Below are positions 32,970 to 41,666 of a DNA stretch of 64,000 nt, one piece after another. Each line of letters begins with the position of its first letter. Positions within the stretch are counted from its first letter, which is position 1. This DNA comes from Anaerocolumna sedimenticola. Its GTDB lineage: Bacteria; Bacillota; Clostridia; Lachnospirales; Lachnospiraceae. The translations under genes and the position numbers were made by a program. Location of the stretch: assembly GCF_009931695.1 (NCBI RefSeq), contig NZ_CP048000.1:2745501-2809500 (forward strand), read 5' to 3'. Below the pieces are notes generated by a model. It had not been told where the DNA came from and searched no databases. It was given only the letters and a program-made list of their open reading frames with translations.

Positions 32970-33638
32970 TCACGCGGGCTTTTCGAGCAGCTTCAGCTTA
33001 TACCATTCCAGATGGCGCTTGCGCTGTTCGTAATCCGGTACGGCAACCAGCAAGCCGATATCAACCTTCTGCAGCGTTTCCATCATCCTGACCTGTTCGT
33101 CCGTCAGATAAGGACGGATACTGGTGCCTTTTTCAAGGCCGTGTGCCTGCCTGAACTGCTTTGCCGACATCCCGGTAACAATGCGGTTTATCATGTCGCA
33201 CTCGTTGCTGAAGTGGTATGGTTTGGGGTTTTCATGCAGCAGCTTGATATTTTCGGTCAGCAACGGGAATTCCTTACGGGCGGTGACAAGCGTTTTGATG
33301 AACTGTTCCATCTCATTAAAGCGCCTGATATACAGCTCCTTGAACCTCATTGCTTTCTGCCCCGTGTATCCCATGACCAGCATGGTGAAACCGTCGCGGG
33401 TCATTGCGTAACAAGGTAGTTTCCTTCCGGTTCTGTCCTTATAATAGGTCAGCTCAAAATTGGATTCAGTAAATTCCTCACTCAATCCAGATTTGGTGTC
33501 AGTGATTTTCGCGATATCACGAAGGACATGAAAATGTTCCTTCTCAAAAAACTGAGCAACAAACAGGCTGTCAACCCTTGCAGTGTCATTGGTATCGGCG
33601 AAAACACCGTACTTATCCTTTGGGATTAATTCCTTCAT
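32970..33638 (-). CDS. Rha family phage regulatory protein
   Basis: 222 residues from the ATG at 33638 (GGAGGGAAACAG before it; the longer frame upstream belongs to the pol gene region). The Rha pattern is visible: DSLFVAQFFEKEHFHVLRDI, FTESNFELTYYKDRTGRKLPCYAMTRDGFTMLVMGYTGQKAMRFKELYIRRFNEME. Rha proteins interfere with phage growth in some hosts and act as regulators or antirepressors. The C-terminal ~100 residues are a separate domain (GMSAKQFRQAHGL). Its leader carries copy B of the bipartite motif. Confidence 0.88.
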   Translation of the reverse strand: MKELIPKDKYGVFADTNDTARVDSLFVAQFFEKEHFHVLRDIAKITDTKSGLSEEFTESNFELTYYKDRTGRKLPCYAMTRDGFTMLVMGYTGQKAMRFKELYIRRFNEMEQFIKTLVTARKEFPLLTENIKLLHENPKPYHFSNECDMINRIVTGMSAKQFRQAHGLEKGTSIRPYLTDEQVRMMETLQKVDIGLLVAVPDYEQRKRHLEWYKLKLLEKPA

Positions 33639-33656
33639 CTGTTTCCCTCCAATCTT

Positions 33657-33710
33657 GAAGGCATCATTGCCTTCTAACATCCACAGGACAGGAAAGAGGT
33701 TTTTGAGTAC
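33657..33710 (-). promoter_or_regulatory. Shared bipartite motif plus hairpin, copy B
   Basis: Minus strand: GTACTCAA, 11 nt, CTGTCCTGTGGA, then GAAGGC/GCCTTC hairpin with a 6-nt loop, then GGAGGG and the Rha start. The hairpin sequence differs from copies A and C but the pairing is kept. Confidence 0.6.
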
Positions 33711-33717
33711 TTTTCTG

Positions 33718-35658
33718 TCAGTCCTTTTTATAGAAATCTGTTTCGTATCCGTCCGCCCGAAGTAAAAGGCCTTTTGCCCAGGGCGGAGTTTGCCCCATTT
33801 GCTTGCATACAGCCTCGGTGGACATCCGATGATCAGCTTCGATAACAATCTCATCGTGGACGTGCATCACGATGGAGCAATGCCTAAGATTCAGCATGGC
33901 GTAGCAGAGGATGTCCCGGCTCGTGGCCTGCACGATATTTTCCGTGAGTTTCGGGCCATAGCTTTCAATCCGTTCCCATTTCTTTGTACTGCCGACGCCT
34001 TCGTAGGTGATGCAGTCTGATCCAAATCGGTTCTCGCCGATACGCGGCTTTACATAGGCAAGGCGTCTGCCGGAGGGGAGAGTTATAAAGAGCATTCCGC
34101 TCTGATAGGAAAAGCGGATACCGTGTGCTTCCGTAGCGGTGCGATCCTTGGCCGCCTTCATAGCGGCACGGTCAATATCCCACCAGAGCCTCACGATATT
34201 GGGGTTAGATGATCTCCAGGCGGAAACAAGTGGTTGAAGTTCTTCCTCTTCAAGCCCCATCTCCAATGCGCCCATAGCTTTGAGAGCACCGACTGATCCG
34301 CCGTATCCGAGGGCGAGTTCTGCGATTTTGCCTTTTTGCCGCAGGTGGCCGTTGACACTGTTTTTTTCTACGGGAACGTGGAACATCTGGGAAGCGGAAG
34401 CGCAGTAGATATCACCGCCGGACTCAAAGACTTCCTGCCGCCATTTTTCGCCCGCCAGCCATGCAATGACCCTTGCTTCAATTGCCGAGAAGTCCGCCAC
34501 TATGAATTTACAGTTATCTTTAGGCACAAAGGCGGTACGGATGAGTTCCGACAGTACCTCCGGCACGGAGTCGTAGAGCATTTCCAAAGCTGTGAGGTTG
34601 CCGGAACGCACGAGGCTTCGAGCCTGCTTAAGATCGGGTATGTGGTTTTGGGGCAGGTTTTGCAATTGTATTAATCTGCCGGCCCATCTACCGGTTCGAT
34701 TGGCGCCGTAAAACTGGAACATCCCACGGGCGCGCCCGTCGGCACAGACTACGTTTTCCATAGCCGTGTATTTCTTGACCGATGACTTAGCAAGTGACTG
34801 CCTGAGTTCCAGCACCTTACAGAGCGGTTCTGATGCAGCCTTTAAAAGTTCCGCCACAGCCTTTTTGCCAAGCGTGTCGGTTTCAAGGCCATTGTTGGAA
34901 AGCCATTGTTTCATTTGGACAATGGAATTTGGATTCTCAAGTTCAGTCAATTCCCGCATCATGCCAGCCAGTTTAGAGCGGGAGAGGGTATCTGCTTCGA
35001 TAGCTTTATGAACAAAATCCATGTCCAGAAAGACGCCGCGATCGTTAATCTCTTGGTCGAGGCGGTATTCCTCCCAAACCCTATCCGGCACGGGGAACTT
35101 TGCCAGCTTCTGCTGTATCGCCATTTCAGTTTCAACGTCCCGAAGGTTGTAGGCCTTGAACGCAGCCCATTTATCCGGGGCGTGGGCTGGCAGGTTCCTT
35201 GTACGGCCCCCATTGGAGACTGCAGGTTTGCACGGCACAGAAAAATACCGGATTAAATCTTTGCCCTCCGTGAGCTTTTGCTTTTCAAGGCCAAGGACGG
35301 CGCCGGTTCCTTCAAGGGAGAGGGGCAGGCCCATGTATGCTGACCATACCATCGTGCAGCGCCATGACTTTGGGTCAAGATATTGGCCCATGGGTAACCC
35401 TAACCACTTTGACAAACAGATGCGTTCAAACTGGGCGTTGAAAGCCCACTTTGTCACATCCTCATCTGCGAGCGCAGCGACGACTTCGGGTGGGATTGCT
35501 TCACCGCACGTGAGGTCAACCACCCGAACCTCACCGCCATCAACGGAATAACCGAAGAGAAGGACTGCAAAGTCCGGTGATTCCGTATAGCGGTAGACCC
35601 CGCTTTTGGCGAGGTCTACACTGCTGTACGTTTCTATGTCGATACTGAGCGCCCTCAC
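33718..35658 (-). CDS. Family A DNA polymerase with 3'-5' exonuclease domain
   Basis: 646 residues. Exonuclease motif SIDIETYSSVDL (Asp7, Glu9) at the N-terminus; polymerase motif A FIVADFSAIEARVIAWLAG, motif B RQKGKIAELALGYGG, motif C IVMHVHDEIVIEA. Lacks a 5'-3' exonuclease domain, as usual for phage enzymes. Start is GTG at 35658, overlapping the stop of the SSB-like gene. The replicative polymerase of the prophage. Confidence 0.96.
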   Translation of the reverse strand: MRALSIDIETYSSVDLAKSGVYRYTESPDFAVLLFGYSVDGGEVRVVDLTCGEAIPPEVVAALADEDVTKWAFNAQFERICLSKWLGLPMGQYLDPKSWRCTMVWSAYMGLPLSLEGTGAVLGLEKQKLTEGKDLIRYFSVPCKPAVSNGGRTRNLPAHAPDKWAAFKAYNLRDVETEMAIQQKLAKFPVPDRVWEEYRLDQEINDRGVFLDMDFVHKAIEADTLSRSKLAGMMRELTELENPNSIVQMKQWLSNNGLETDTLGKKAVAELLKAASEPLCKVLELRQSLAKSSVKKYTAMENVVCADGRARGMFQFYGANRTGRWAGRLIQLQNLPQNHIPDLKQARSLVRSGNLTALEMLYDSVPEVLSELIRTAFVPKDNCKFIVADFSAIEARVIAWLAGEKWRQEVFESGGDIYCASASQMFHVPVEKNSVNGHLRQKGKIAELALGYGGSVGALKAMGALEMGLEEEELQPLVSAWRSSNPNIVRLWWDIDRAAMKAAKDRTATEAHGIRFSYQSGMLFITLPSGRRLAYVKPRIGENRFGSDCITYEGVGSTKKWERIESYGPKLTENIVQATSRDILCYAMLNLRHCSIVMHVHDEIVIEADHRMSTEAVCKQMGQTPPWAKGLLLRADGYETDFYKKD

Positions 35659-36233
35659 GAAAGGAAGTCCTCATCGATTTCGGTGGCGAAATCGTCCTCA
35701 GCCCTGGACTTGCCGCCGAGAGGTTCGCCATCGCGGATTTTCTGCAGATTGTTCAGCCCGCAGGCAATGCCCCGGTTTCCGTTGCTGTTAAAGGCATAGA
35801 AGTTGATGCTTACCCTGCCATAGACTCCGCTGTAAACCTCGGAACGGTCAAGGATGGGCTGGCGGTCGGCATCCACAATGCCGGGTGCGGTCGAGGAGTT
35901 GGCGTTAATGAAATATGAATTGGCATAGGCAGGATCGTCAGGGCGTTCGGTATCGCCGTCGCGCAGAGGTGTCTTGATAGCGGAAAGGGGCGGTACGGTT
36001 TTGCCGTTGCCTTTCAGCTTTGCTTCACCCTCACGGTAGGCGGCTTCAATTGCGGCCTTGATTTTTGCTATGGTACGGGTGTCGGACTTGGGGATGATGA
36101 GTGATACCGAGAACTTAGGAGTGCCTCCGTTAATAGACTTGGCCTCCCAGACGTTGGCATAAGACCAGCGAGTATCGGGTCCGGTGATAACCTTCATAGG
36201 ATTTGCGTTAACTTTGTTTGTGTTATTTGACAT
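35655..36233 (-). CDS. DUF2815 ssDNA-binding-like protein
   Basis: 192 residues. NPMKVITGPDTRWSYANVWEAKSINGGTPKFSVSLIIPKSD followed by IKAAIEAAYREGEAKLKG and SGVYGRVSINFYAFNSNGNRGIACGLNNLQKIRDGEPLGG. This is the DUF2815 pattern, an OB-fold protein related to T7 gp2.5 and thought to bind single-stranded DNA. The C-terminus is acidic (EDDFATEIDEDFLS), as in many SSBs. Sits beside the polymerase gene. Confidence 0.9.
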   Translation of the reverse strand: MSNNTNKVNANPMKVITGPDTRWSYANVWEAKSINGGTPKFSVSLIIPKSDTRTIAKIKAAIEAAYREGEAKLKGNGKTVPPLSAIKTPLRDGDTERPDDPAYANSYFINANSSTAPGIVDADRQPILDRSEVYSGVYGRVSINFYAFNSNGNRGIACGLNNLQKIRDGEPLGGKSRAEDDFATEIDEDFLS

Positions 36234-36245
36234 AAGATTTTCCTC

Positions 36246-37367
36246 CTAAAATTCATTAAAGTCTTGCTGTGCATTATGGATTGCCGGGCGTTTATCGCTT
36301 TCCGGCACAAGCGTTGGTTTGCCTTGAGGCTTTTCAATGTAACCGCCGAGAACTTCTTCAAAGCGTTTTTTGCCAAGCAGAGAGGTCATGGCGGTGATGC
36401 CCAGGACTTTGCGTTCGTATGGGTCAAATCCCGCCGCGCTGACTGCGTCAGCTACCGCCGCCTCGTCAGTGTATCTGCGGTTGGAGCGGCCTTCGACCAG
36501 TTTCCACCCGTTCCACTGCTTGCCGCTAAGGGCAGCCTGCAGGGCGTAATCCTTGATGTCATTGGCCCAAGAGACCAGGCCGTCGATTTTGCCAAGGATA
36601 TCCTCAACCTCGTCATCCTCCAGCAGAGGAGGAAGCTTGAAGTCATATCTGGCGAGTTCCAGGTTGTGTTCGGCTCTGGCGCGGCAATCATGCTTTACTT
36701 TGCAGAACTGGCACCATTCGCCGCACTTAAATTTCCCGTCACCGGCGTAAGCGAGTTCTGCTGCCGGTTTCAGGACTTCCTCAGCCCATTGGTATAAGGA
36801 TTCCTTGAATACCGTATGGGTGGATACGTTGTCGCGCCTGGGTTGGTAGATGGTCATGGAAACCGTATCGATATCATAGAGACACTCGAAGATTTCCAAA
36901 GCACCCAACGCGTACAGTATCATTTGCGGATTGCCCTCCGCTTCTACCAGCACTCCTTGCCCGTGTTTATAGTCCACGATGTGGAGCGTACCGTCTGCGA
37001 TAACCAAACAGTCGCCGGTGCCAAAGCCGCCCTCAACGTATTTGGAGAAGTCGAGCCGCTGTTCAATGAGGACAACCGGGTCAGCGCAGGTCTGCTTTGC
37101 CGTTTCCACAATTTCGAGGATGAAGGCGGCATAGCCGTTGGCGCAGTCCTCCATCTCTTCGTTGTAGTAGGTAAGGTTGGCGGTTGGGTCTTTGGCACGG
37201 ATACCGAGTGCGGTCTTCAACTTATACTCGCAGAGTGCATGGGCGTCCGTTCCTTCGGCGGCATAATCGCTGCCCGTATCCTCATAACTCTCGCAAAGCC
37301 TTGCGGAAGGCGGGCAGTTTAGCCACCTGTGGGAAGAGGAGGCGGAAAGGAGAGCATGCTTACCCAT
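36246..37367 (-). CDS. DUF2800 family Cas4/RecB-like nuclease
   Basis: 373 residues from the ATG at 37367 (GAGGTG 7 nt upstream; overlaps the upstream gene by 8 bp). HALLSASSSHRWLNCPPSARL is the DUF2800 start. A PD-(D/E)XK core is visible as GFGTGDCLVIADGTLHIVDYKHGQG, and a four-Cys cluster CGEWCQFCKVKHDC could bind Fe-S or zinc as in Cas4/AddB. Predicted recombination or replication exonuclease. Forms an operon with the SSB-like protein and polymerase. Confidence 0.92.
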   Translation of the reverse strand: MGKHALLSASSSHRWLNCPPSARLCESYEDTGSDYAAEGTDAHALCEYKLKTALGIRAKDPTANLTYYNEEMEDCANGYAAFILEIVETAKQTCADPVVLIEQRLDFSKYVEGGFGTGDCLVIADGTLHIVDYKHGQGVLVEAEGNPQMILYALGALEIFECLYDIDTVSMTIYQPRRDNVSTHTVFKESLYQWAEEVLKPAAELAYAGDGKFKCGEWCQFCKVKHDCRARAEHNLELARYDFKLPPLLEDDEVEDILGKIDGLVSWANDIKDYALQAALSGKQWNGWKLVEGRSNRRYTDEAAVADAVSAAGFDPYERKVLGITAMTSLLGKKRFEEVLGGYIEKPQGKPTLVPESDKRPAIHNAQQDFNEF

Positions 37368-37692
37368 TTCCCAGCACCTCGGCTTCCGCAAGCAGTGCCG
37401 GATATTCTGAAGGGTTGATTTCCGACAGCTTCGCGGCACCGTGCATTTCCAGCAGAGCGCGGACTTCGGCGGTATGACCGGCACGGCTCTTTTCCGCAAG
37501 CACAGCCCTGACCACCTCAAGGGTTATGGGCTTTTCAGCCGGAGCAGAGACTTCCGCTTTTGGCTGATCCGCATCCTGGACATCCTCATTACCTCTGAAT
37601 AAGTCTGCAAGCGACTCTGATATGCTGATAAGGGCTTCGCCGCAGCGCTTTAGTTCCGTTACCGCAAGGGACAGTTCACTCATCTTGCTCAT
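37360..37692 (-). CDS. Small prophage protein of unknown function
   Basis: 110 residues. Starts MSKMSELSLAVTELKRCGEALISISESLADLF, a coiled coil, then ITLEVVRAVLAEKSRAGHTAEVRALLEMHGAAKLSEINPSEYPALLAEAE. The C-terminal repeat is similar to small proteins next to DUF2800 genes, often given the unhelpful name 'rrp5'. No function can be assigned. GGAGGAAAATCGG precedes the ATG at 37692. Confidence 0.8.
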   Translation of the reverse strand: MSKMSELSLAVTELKRCGEALISISESLADLFRGNEDVQDADQPKAEVSAPAEKPITLEVVRAVLAEKSRAGHTAEVRALLEMHGAAKLSEINPSEYPALLAEAEVLGNG

Positions 37693-37858
37693 CCGATTTT
37701 CCTCCTTCAGCCTTTTGTTCGTCTTGCCGTGAAAGCATCGTCAACTTCCGGGCAAGGCGTTTTGACACCACGCTGATTGCCGTGAGGACATCCGCCAATT
37801 CCTCGTCAATCTCACGGTCTCGGCATTCGATGTCGGTTTGTTTTGCTTGTGTTTCCAT
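37676..37858 (-). CDS. Small hypothetical prophage protein
   Basis: 60 residues, highly charged: METQAKQTDIECRDREIDEE, then LADVLTAISVVSKRLARKLTML. Probably helical. Overlaps the next gene by 17 bp. GGAGG lies 8 nt before the ATG. The leader carries copy C of the bipartite motif, so this gene may open the replication operon. Confidence 0.65.
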   Translation of the reverse strand: METQAKQTDIECRDREIDEELADVLTAISVVSKRLARKLTMLSRQDEQKAEGGKSDEQDE

Positions 37859-37875
37859 TTTTGAACCTCCGTTCC

Positions 37876-37931
37876 GAGGGCTGTTTCACTTCCCTCACCT
37901 TCCACAGGACAGAAGTTGAAAAGTTGAGTAC
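37876..37931 (-). promoter_or_regulatory. Shared bipartite motif plus hairpin, copy C
   Basis: Minus strand: GTACTCAA, 11 nt, CTGTCCTGTGGA, then GAGGG/CCCTC hairpin with an 11-nt loop, then GGAGG and the 60-residue gene. Spacing matches copies A and B. Confidence 0.6.
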
Positions 37932-37960
37932 TTGTTTTAGGAATTTTCTTTTTTGGCTCT

Positions 37961-37991
37961 GCCCTCTGATATCCCCAGGACACCAGAGGGC
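37961..37991 (-). promoter_or_regulatory. Hairpin related to the bipartite motif
   Basis: A perfect 8-bp stem (GCCCTCTG/CAGAGGGC) whose loop reads GTGTCCTGGGGATAT on the minus strand, close to the TGTCCTGTGGA core of the three leaders. It lies between the sigma-like gene and copy C. No U-run follows, so it is not a standard terminator. Confidence 0.45.
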
Positions 37992-38003
37992 GTAAGTCCA
38001 AGA

Positions 38004-38480
38004 TCAGATAAAGTCTTTGAGGCGTTCGCGCAGCTGGGCGAACAGCTTTGTTTTCCTTTTATTGATGGCTTTCTGCGATAGGCCGATATCGTTGGCAATT
38101 TCCCGCTCGGATTTGCCGATGCTGAAGAGTTCCACGATCCTGCGGTTGTCCGGGTCGAGTTCTTCCAGGGCTATGTACAGTTCTTCCAGGAGCAGCTTGT
38201 CTGCTACGAGTTCGGCGATGTCAATGGTGTCGGCGACATCGAAACCCTCTTCGGTGAACTTGTCCAGTGAGAGGACGCTGCCTGTCCGTTGCTTATCGCA
38301 TTTGCTGCAGTCGCCAGTGCAGCGTTTTGTGCCGCCCTTGCCATTGCTGATAACACAGCGCTTTTCACGTTCCCTCCGCTTGCGTTCTGCCCATGCCGGA
38401 CGCTTGTAAGCACGGTAACTTTCTTCGGTGACGGGGATTTGTTGTTCGTTGATTTCAATGTGACGTTGTTGATTTTTCAT
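38004..38480 (-). CDS. Sigma-70-like transcription factor of the prophage
   Basis: 158 residues from the ATG at 38480 (AGGAGG upstream). N-terminal part is basic with a cysteine cluster (CTGDCSKCDK). The C-terminal half LYIALEELDPDNRRIVELFSIGKSEREIANDIGLSQKAINKRKTKLFAQL is sigma region 4 with a helix-turn-helix. No clear region 2. Similar proteins sit at the start of early operons in clostridial phages and mobile elements. It is the first gene of the leftward prophage transcript and a candidate reader of the bipartite motif. Confidence 0.85.
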   Translation of the reverse strand: MKNQQRHIEINEQQIPVTEESYRAYKRPAWAERKRREREKRCVISNGKGGTKRCTGDCSKCDKQRTGSVLSLDKFTEEGFDVADTIDIAELVADKLLLEELYIALEELDPDNRRIVELFSIGKSEREIANDIGLSQKAINKRKTKLFAQLRERLKDFI

Positions 38481-38570
38481 ACTGATTTCCTCCATAGATT
38501 GACAATTTTTGTGGTTCGTGTTATAGTGAATAAATAGGAATTAGTAGGAACGACTCTTATTTCAAGCAAC

Positions 38571-38605
38571 AAAAAAGCTGATGCCAGAGCTTCCGGCATC
38601 AGCTT
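38571..38605 (-). terminator. Terminator, minus-strand orientation
   Basis: Perfect 11-bp stem (AAGCTGATGCC, 38575-38585 with 38595-38605) followed on the minus strand by T6. It would stop leftward transcripts entering the prophage from the defence island side, although no leftward gene is seen there. It may be a leftover of sequence replaced by the island. Confidence 0.75.
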
Positions 38606-38701
38606 AATTCCAGAGGGGTTTGCGTCGATATTGAGCGGTGTTTACTCCTCATTTGCATGTATTTACAATGAATTGCTTATGAGTTACAAGGGAGTAAAAC
38701 T

Positions 38702-41542
38702 ATGACAAGACTGTGTTTTGGGACGTTTGCACAGATTCTCCGTTTGTGCAAATTAGATAATGTCACCGATCCAATTCTTGTTGGAACGATGACACGGACA
38801 GTAGACCCTGGCTGCCAATATATAAATAGCGATAATGCAACTGCTGTATCTCGACTGATTAGTTGTGATGGCAATCTTTCAAGTGGGCGTATGAGCGGAC
38901 GTGGTAGTGGCGCATTAAAAAAGCCTGGTGAAAGTATCAGCAACGTCATTAATGCTGCGCAGAAAGCTAACAAAGAGGACGTAGTGCAAAAATTTAGGGA
39001 AAATGTATTGTGCTTGCTTGACGAAGACAAAAAAGAGCGAGTTGTACTCGCTTTGTTTGATGTTATTGAAAGGGACTCATTCCTTGACGATGAAAAGAAA
39101 TTAAGTTTTGAAAAATACCTCGGTATAACAAAAAACGCCCTGCTTTCACAGGGCGAAGTTGCGTTGGATGAATTGTTGGCAGGTGTTTTCCTTTATACCG
39201 TCGCCGCAGGGGTAGTGAATACGGTTGGCAAGGAAACAGTTAAGGGAATAACACCAGATTACATAAATGGGCTGATAAACACGAGGAGAATTAAGATAGT
39301 TGACCATATATCTAAGGAAATTCATATTCCTTCAAATATATCTATAGCTCAGGAACCTTACTGTGTTACAAAAGATAATTCCTTTGACCAGCAAGTTGAT
39401 GAGTTGGAAGAAATAATGCGCCTTATTGTAGATAGTCTCGGTAAGAATGCAAAGAGACAGCCAAGTAGCGATGATTGGCGGGCTTTTTATCTCGCACTTG
39501 AAGAGACAGTTCGCTTAGGACGGTCTCAAAGTTGTGCCGCTGGAGAATTAAAAACTTTCATTGACAACATTACGAGTCTTTACAAAGACTGGGAAGAAAT
39601 AATGATAAGGCGCAGTTCAAATCTGCCAGTCGATAATGCCAGTGAAGTATTTGGAAAAATTGTAAAGGAAGTGGATTGTTATATAACGTTTAGGGATTTC
39701 TTATCGGAGCCACTGACCGAAACAATCCCGGTGAAGGCGAAACCGAACTTTAAAGCGTATCTACGGAACGCTAAAGACAAATACAGCATGATTAAGACGT
39801 TACTCTACAATGATCAGCCTAAGCCGTTTTATGATTTTTATGTCTGCAACGATATTGAACGCCGTATTTCTGTCCCAGGGAAATTCGGTACGTCATATAA
39901 ACTATCCAGAATCGGGAATGTTACCGTAAAATCCCTTTTGGAATGTTCGCGATTTGTGATTCTTGCTGGAACTGGCGGTCTCGGAAAGTCTATGATGATG
40001 CGCCATTTACTGCTAAACTCGGTCGAGAATTATTCCGATATGCTAATGATCCCTGTTTTCATTCCACTTAAAGATTTTGATGAGACGGTTGACACCTTGT
40101 TTGAGTATGTCTTTTCAAAAGTCATAAGCCTTTGCAATGAAATTACGGAAGAGCAATTTGAAGAAGTGCTGAATCAAGGCAAATGCCTCTTGCTATTTGA
40201 TGGGTTGGATGAAATTGGATCGACTTATGCAAAACAGTTTGAGCGTGAGTTAGAAGTGTTTACAGACAAGTATCCGGAAAACTGTTTTGTTATATCTTCA
40301 CGCCCATATCAGTCATTTATTTCATATTCGCGTTTTACAGTTTTGCAGTTAAAACCCTTTTCTAAAATGCAGGCATTAAAGCTGATTGACAACTTGGAGT
40401 TTAGGCCAGATGAGCCGATTATAAAAGAAAAATTCCGTAACGAACTAAACGACAACCTATATCGCACACATAGCACTTTTATCGAGAATCCTTTGCTGCT
40501 AACCATCATGCTATTAACTTTTGAGCAATACGCTGAAGTGCCATCAAAGATGCACGTATTTTATAGGGAGGCTTTTGCCGCCCTGTCTGTAAAACATGAT
40601 GCAAGCAAAGGGGCATATAAACGCACACTAAAAACTGGATTGACCGCTGATAAATTTGCCGATTATTTTGCCGAACTGTGTTCGCGATCTTATTATGATG
40701 AAAAATTCGAGTTAACTGAAGAGGAGTTTGTGAAGTATTACAGTTTATTAAAAGAGCGGGAAAAAGCTAATGACAGAACAACTACTGCAAGCGATTTTCT
40801 ATATGATCTTTGCTCCAATATGTGTCTTATGTACTTTGAGAGTGGGAAGTATCACTTTACTCACCGGTCGTTTCAGGAGTATTTCTGTGCCTTATATTTT
40901 TCAAAACAAAAGGATAAGAACCTTGAAAGTATCGGAGATTTTTTCGAGAATCGACATAGCCGGATGTATGGAGATAAGACCTTCAACATGCTGTACGATA
41001 TGATCTCCGATAAGATAGAGGAGTACATATTTTTGCCGTTTTTATCCGGACTTTATGAGCGATGCGATGATGAGGAGGGATACTGGACATTCCTTGAAAC
41101 GATATATCCCAGTCTGAGTTATGAGAAGGGTGAAACTAACGAATTCATATCGAATTCCCCACAATCATACCTTTTCGATTTTATTAAACAGCTTAATGGA
41201 CGATGGGCAGTAGATTGTAATGATTTTCCACACTACGACTCGTTGGTTAGGACTGAATACGTTTATGTTATTGACGAGAATGAAAGTCAAACTTTAGTTG
41301 ATGCTGATGATGTGGGATGGGACTATAAAAACGAATATGGTATACCAGATATTGTTGGTCGGGTGTACGAGTTTGATGTTGAAGCTGTACGTAAAAAACC
41401 AACTGAATATAAAGAATTGTTAGATTGCCTTGATAATGACCAATTTGCCTTAAAAGAGGAATATGTGGAGATGAGGAGGTATCTTGAAAAGCTGCAAGCA
41501 AAGCAAAAGCCTACAGGTGGTAGCCTGTTTGACTTGTTTTAG
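38702..41542 (+). CDS. NACHT-domain NTPase (bacterial NLR-like antiphage candidate)
   Basis: 946 residues. Residues 1-~390 form an unrecognised N-terminal region beginning LCFGTFAQILRLCKLDNV. The NACHT module follows: ILAGTGGLGKSMMMRHLLL (Walker A, residues 423-430), LLLFDGLDEIGS (Walker B, Asp500-Glu504), SRPYQSF (sensor), and the winged-helix marker FTHRSFQEYFCALYF near residue 720. No leucine-rich repeats; the last ~200 residues are a unique C-terminus. Bacterial NACHT proteins are known anti-phage sensors that trigger abortive infection. AAGGGAG precedes the ATG. First gene of the plus-strand island, at the edge of the prophage. Confidence 0.88.
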   Translation: MTRLCFGTFAQILRLCKLDNVTDPILVGTMTRTVDPGCQYINSDNATAVSRLISCDGNLSSGRMSGRGSGALKKPGESISNVINAAQKANKEDVVQKFRENVLCLLDEDKKERVVLALFDVIERDSFLDDEKKLSFEKYLGITKNALLSQGEVALDELLAGVFLYTVAAGVVNTVGKETVKGITPDYINGLINTRRIKIVDHISKEIHIPSNISIAQEPYCVTKDNSFDQQVDELEEIMRLIVDSLGKNAKRQPSSDDWRAFYLALEETVRLGRSQSCAAGELKTFIDNITSLYKDWEEIMIRRSSNLPVDNASEVFGKIVKEVDCYITFRDFLSEPLTETIPVKAKPNFKAYLRNAKDKYSMIKTLLYNDQPKPFYDFYVCNDIERRISVPGKFGTSYKLSRIGNVTVKSLLECSRFVILAGTGGLGKSMMMRHLLLNSVENYSDMLMIPVFIPLKDFDETVDTLFEYVFSKVISLCNEITEEQFEEVLNQGKCLLLFDGLDEIGSTYAKQFERELEVFTDKYPENCFVISSRPYQSFISYSRFTVLQLKPFSKMQALKLIDNLEFRPDEPIIKEKFRNELNDNLYRTHSTFIENPLLLTIMLLTFEQYAEVPSKMHVFYREAFAALSVKHDASKGAYKRTLKTGLTADKFADYFAELCSRSYYDEKFELTEEEFVKYYSLLKEREKANDRTTTASDFLYDLCSNMCLMYFESGKYHFTHRSFQEYFCALYFSKQKDKNLESIGDFFENRHSRMYGDKTFNMLYDMISDKIEEYIFLPFLSGLYERCDDEEGYWTFLETIYPSLSYEKGETNEFISNSPQSYLFDFIKQLNGRWAVDCNDFPHYDSLVRTEYVYVIDENESQTLVDADDVGWDYKNEYGIPDIVGRVYEFDVEAVRKKPTEYKELLDCLDNDQFALKEEYVEMRRYLEKLQAKQKPTGGSLFDLF
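39130..39155 (-). terminator. Terminator-like hairpin inside the NACHT gene (antisense)
   Basis: A 7-bp GC stem CGCCCTG/CAGGGCG with a 6-nt loop followed on the minus strand by T6. It lies within codons for KNALLSQGEV. It would stop antisense transcription only. Confidence 0.45.
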
Positions 41543-41666
41543 CGGTGTTTTTATAAATTGCACAAATTACTAACAATGATCTCGATTAAAAAATATGGTA
41601 ATCCTTATAACCGTAGTGTATTTTTTGCACGTGAATCACAGGGTCATTCCAAGAGGAGGAACAATA

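Noticed and set aside
37741..38001. 86-residue minus ORF spanning the leader region upstream of the 60-aa gene
   Set aside because: Overlaps the hairpin and bipartite motif in another frame; no ribosome site and no protein-like pattern.
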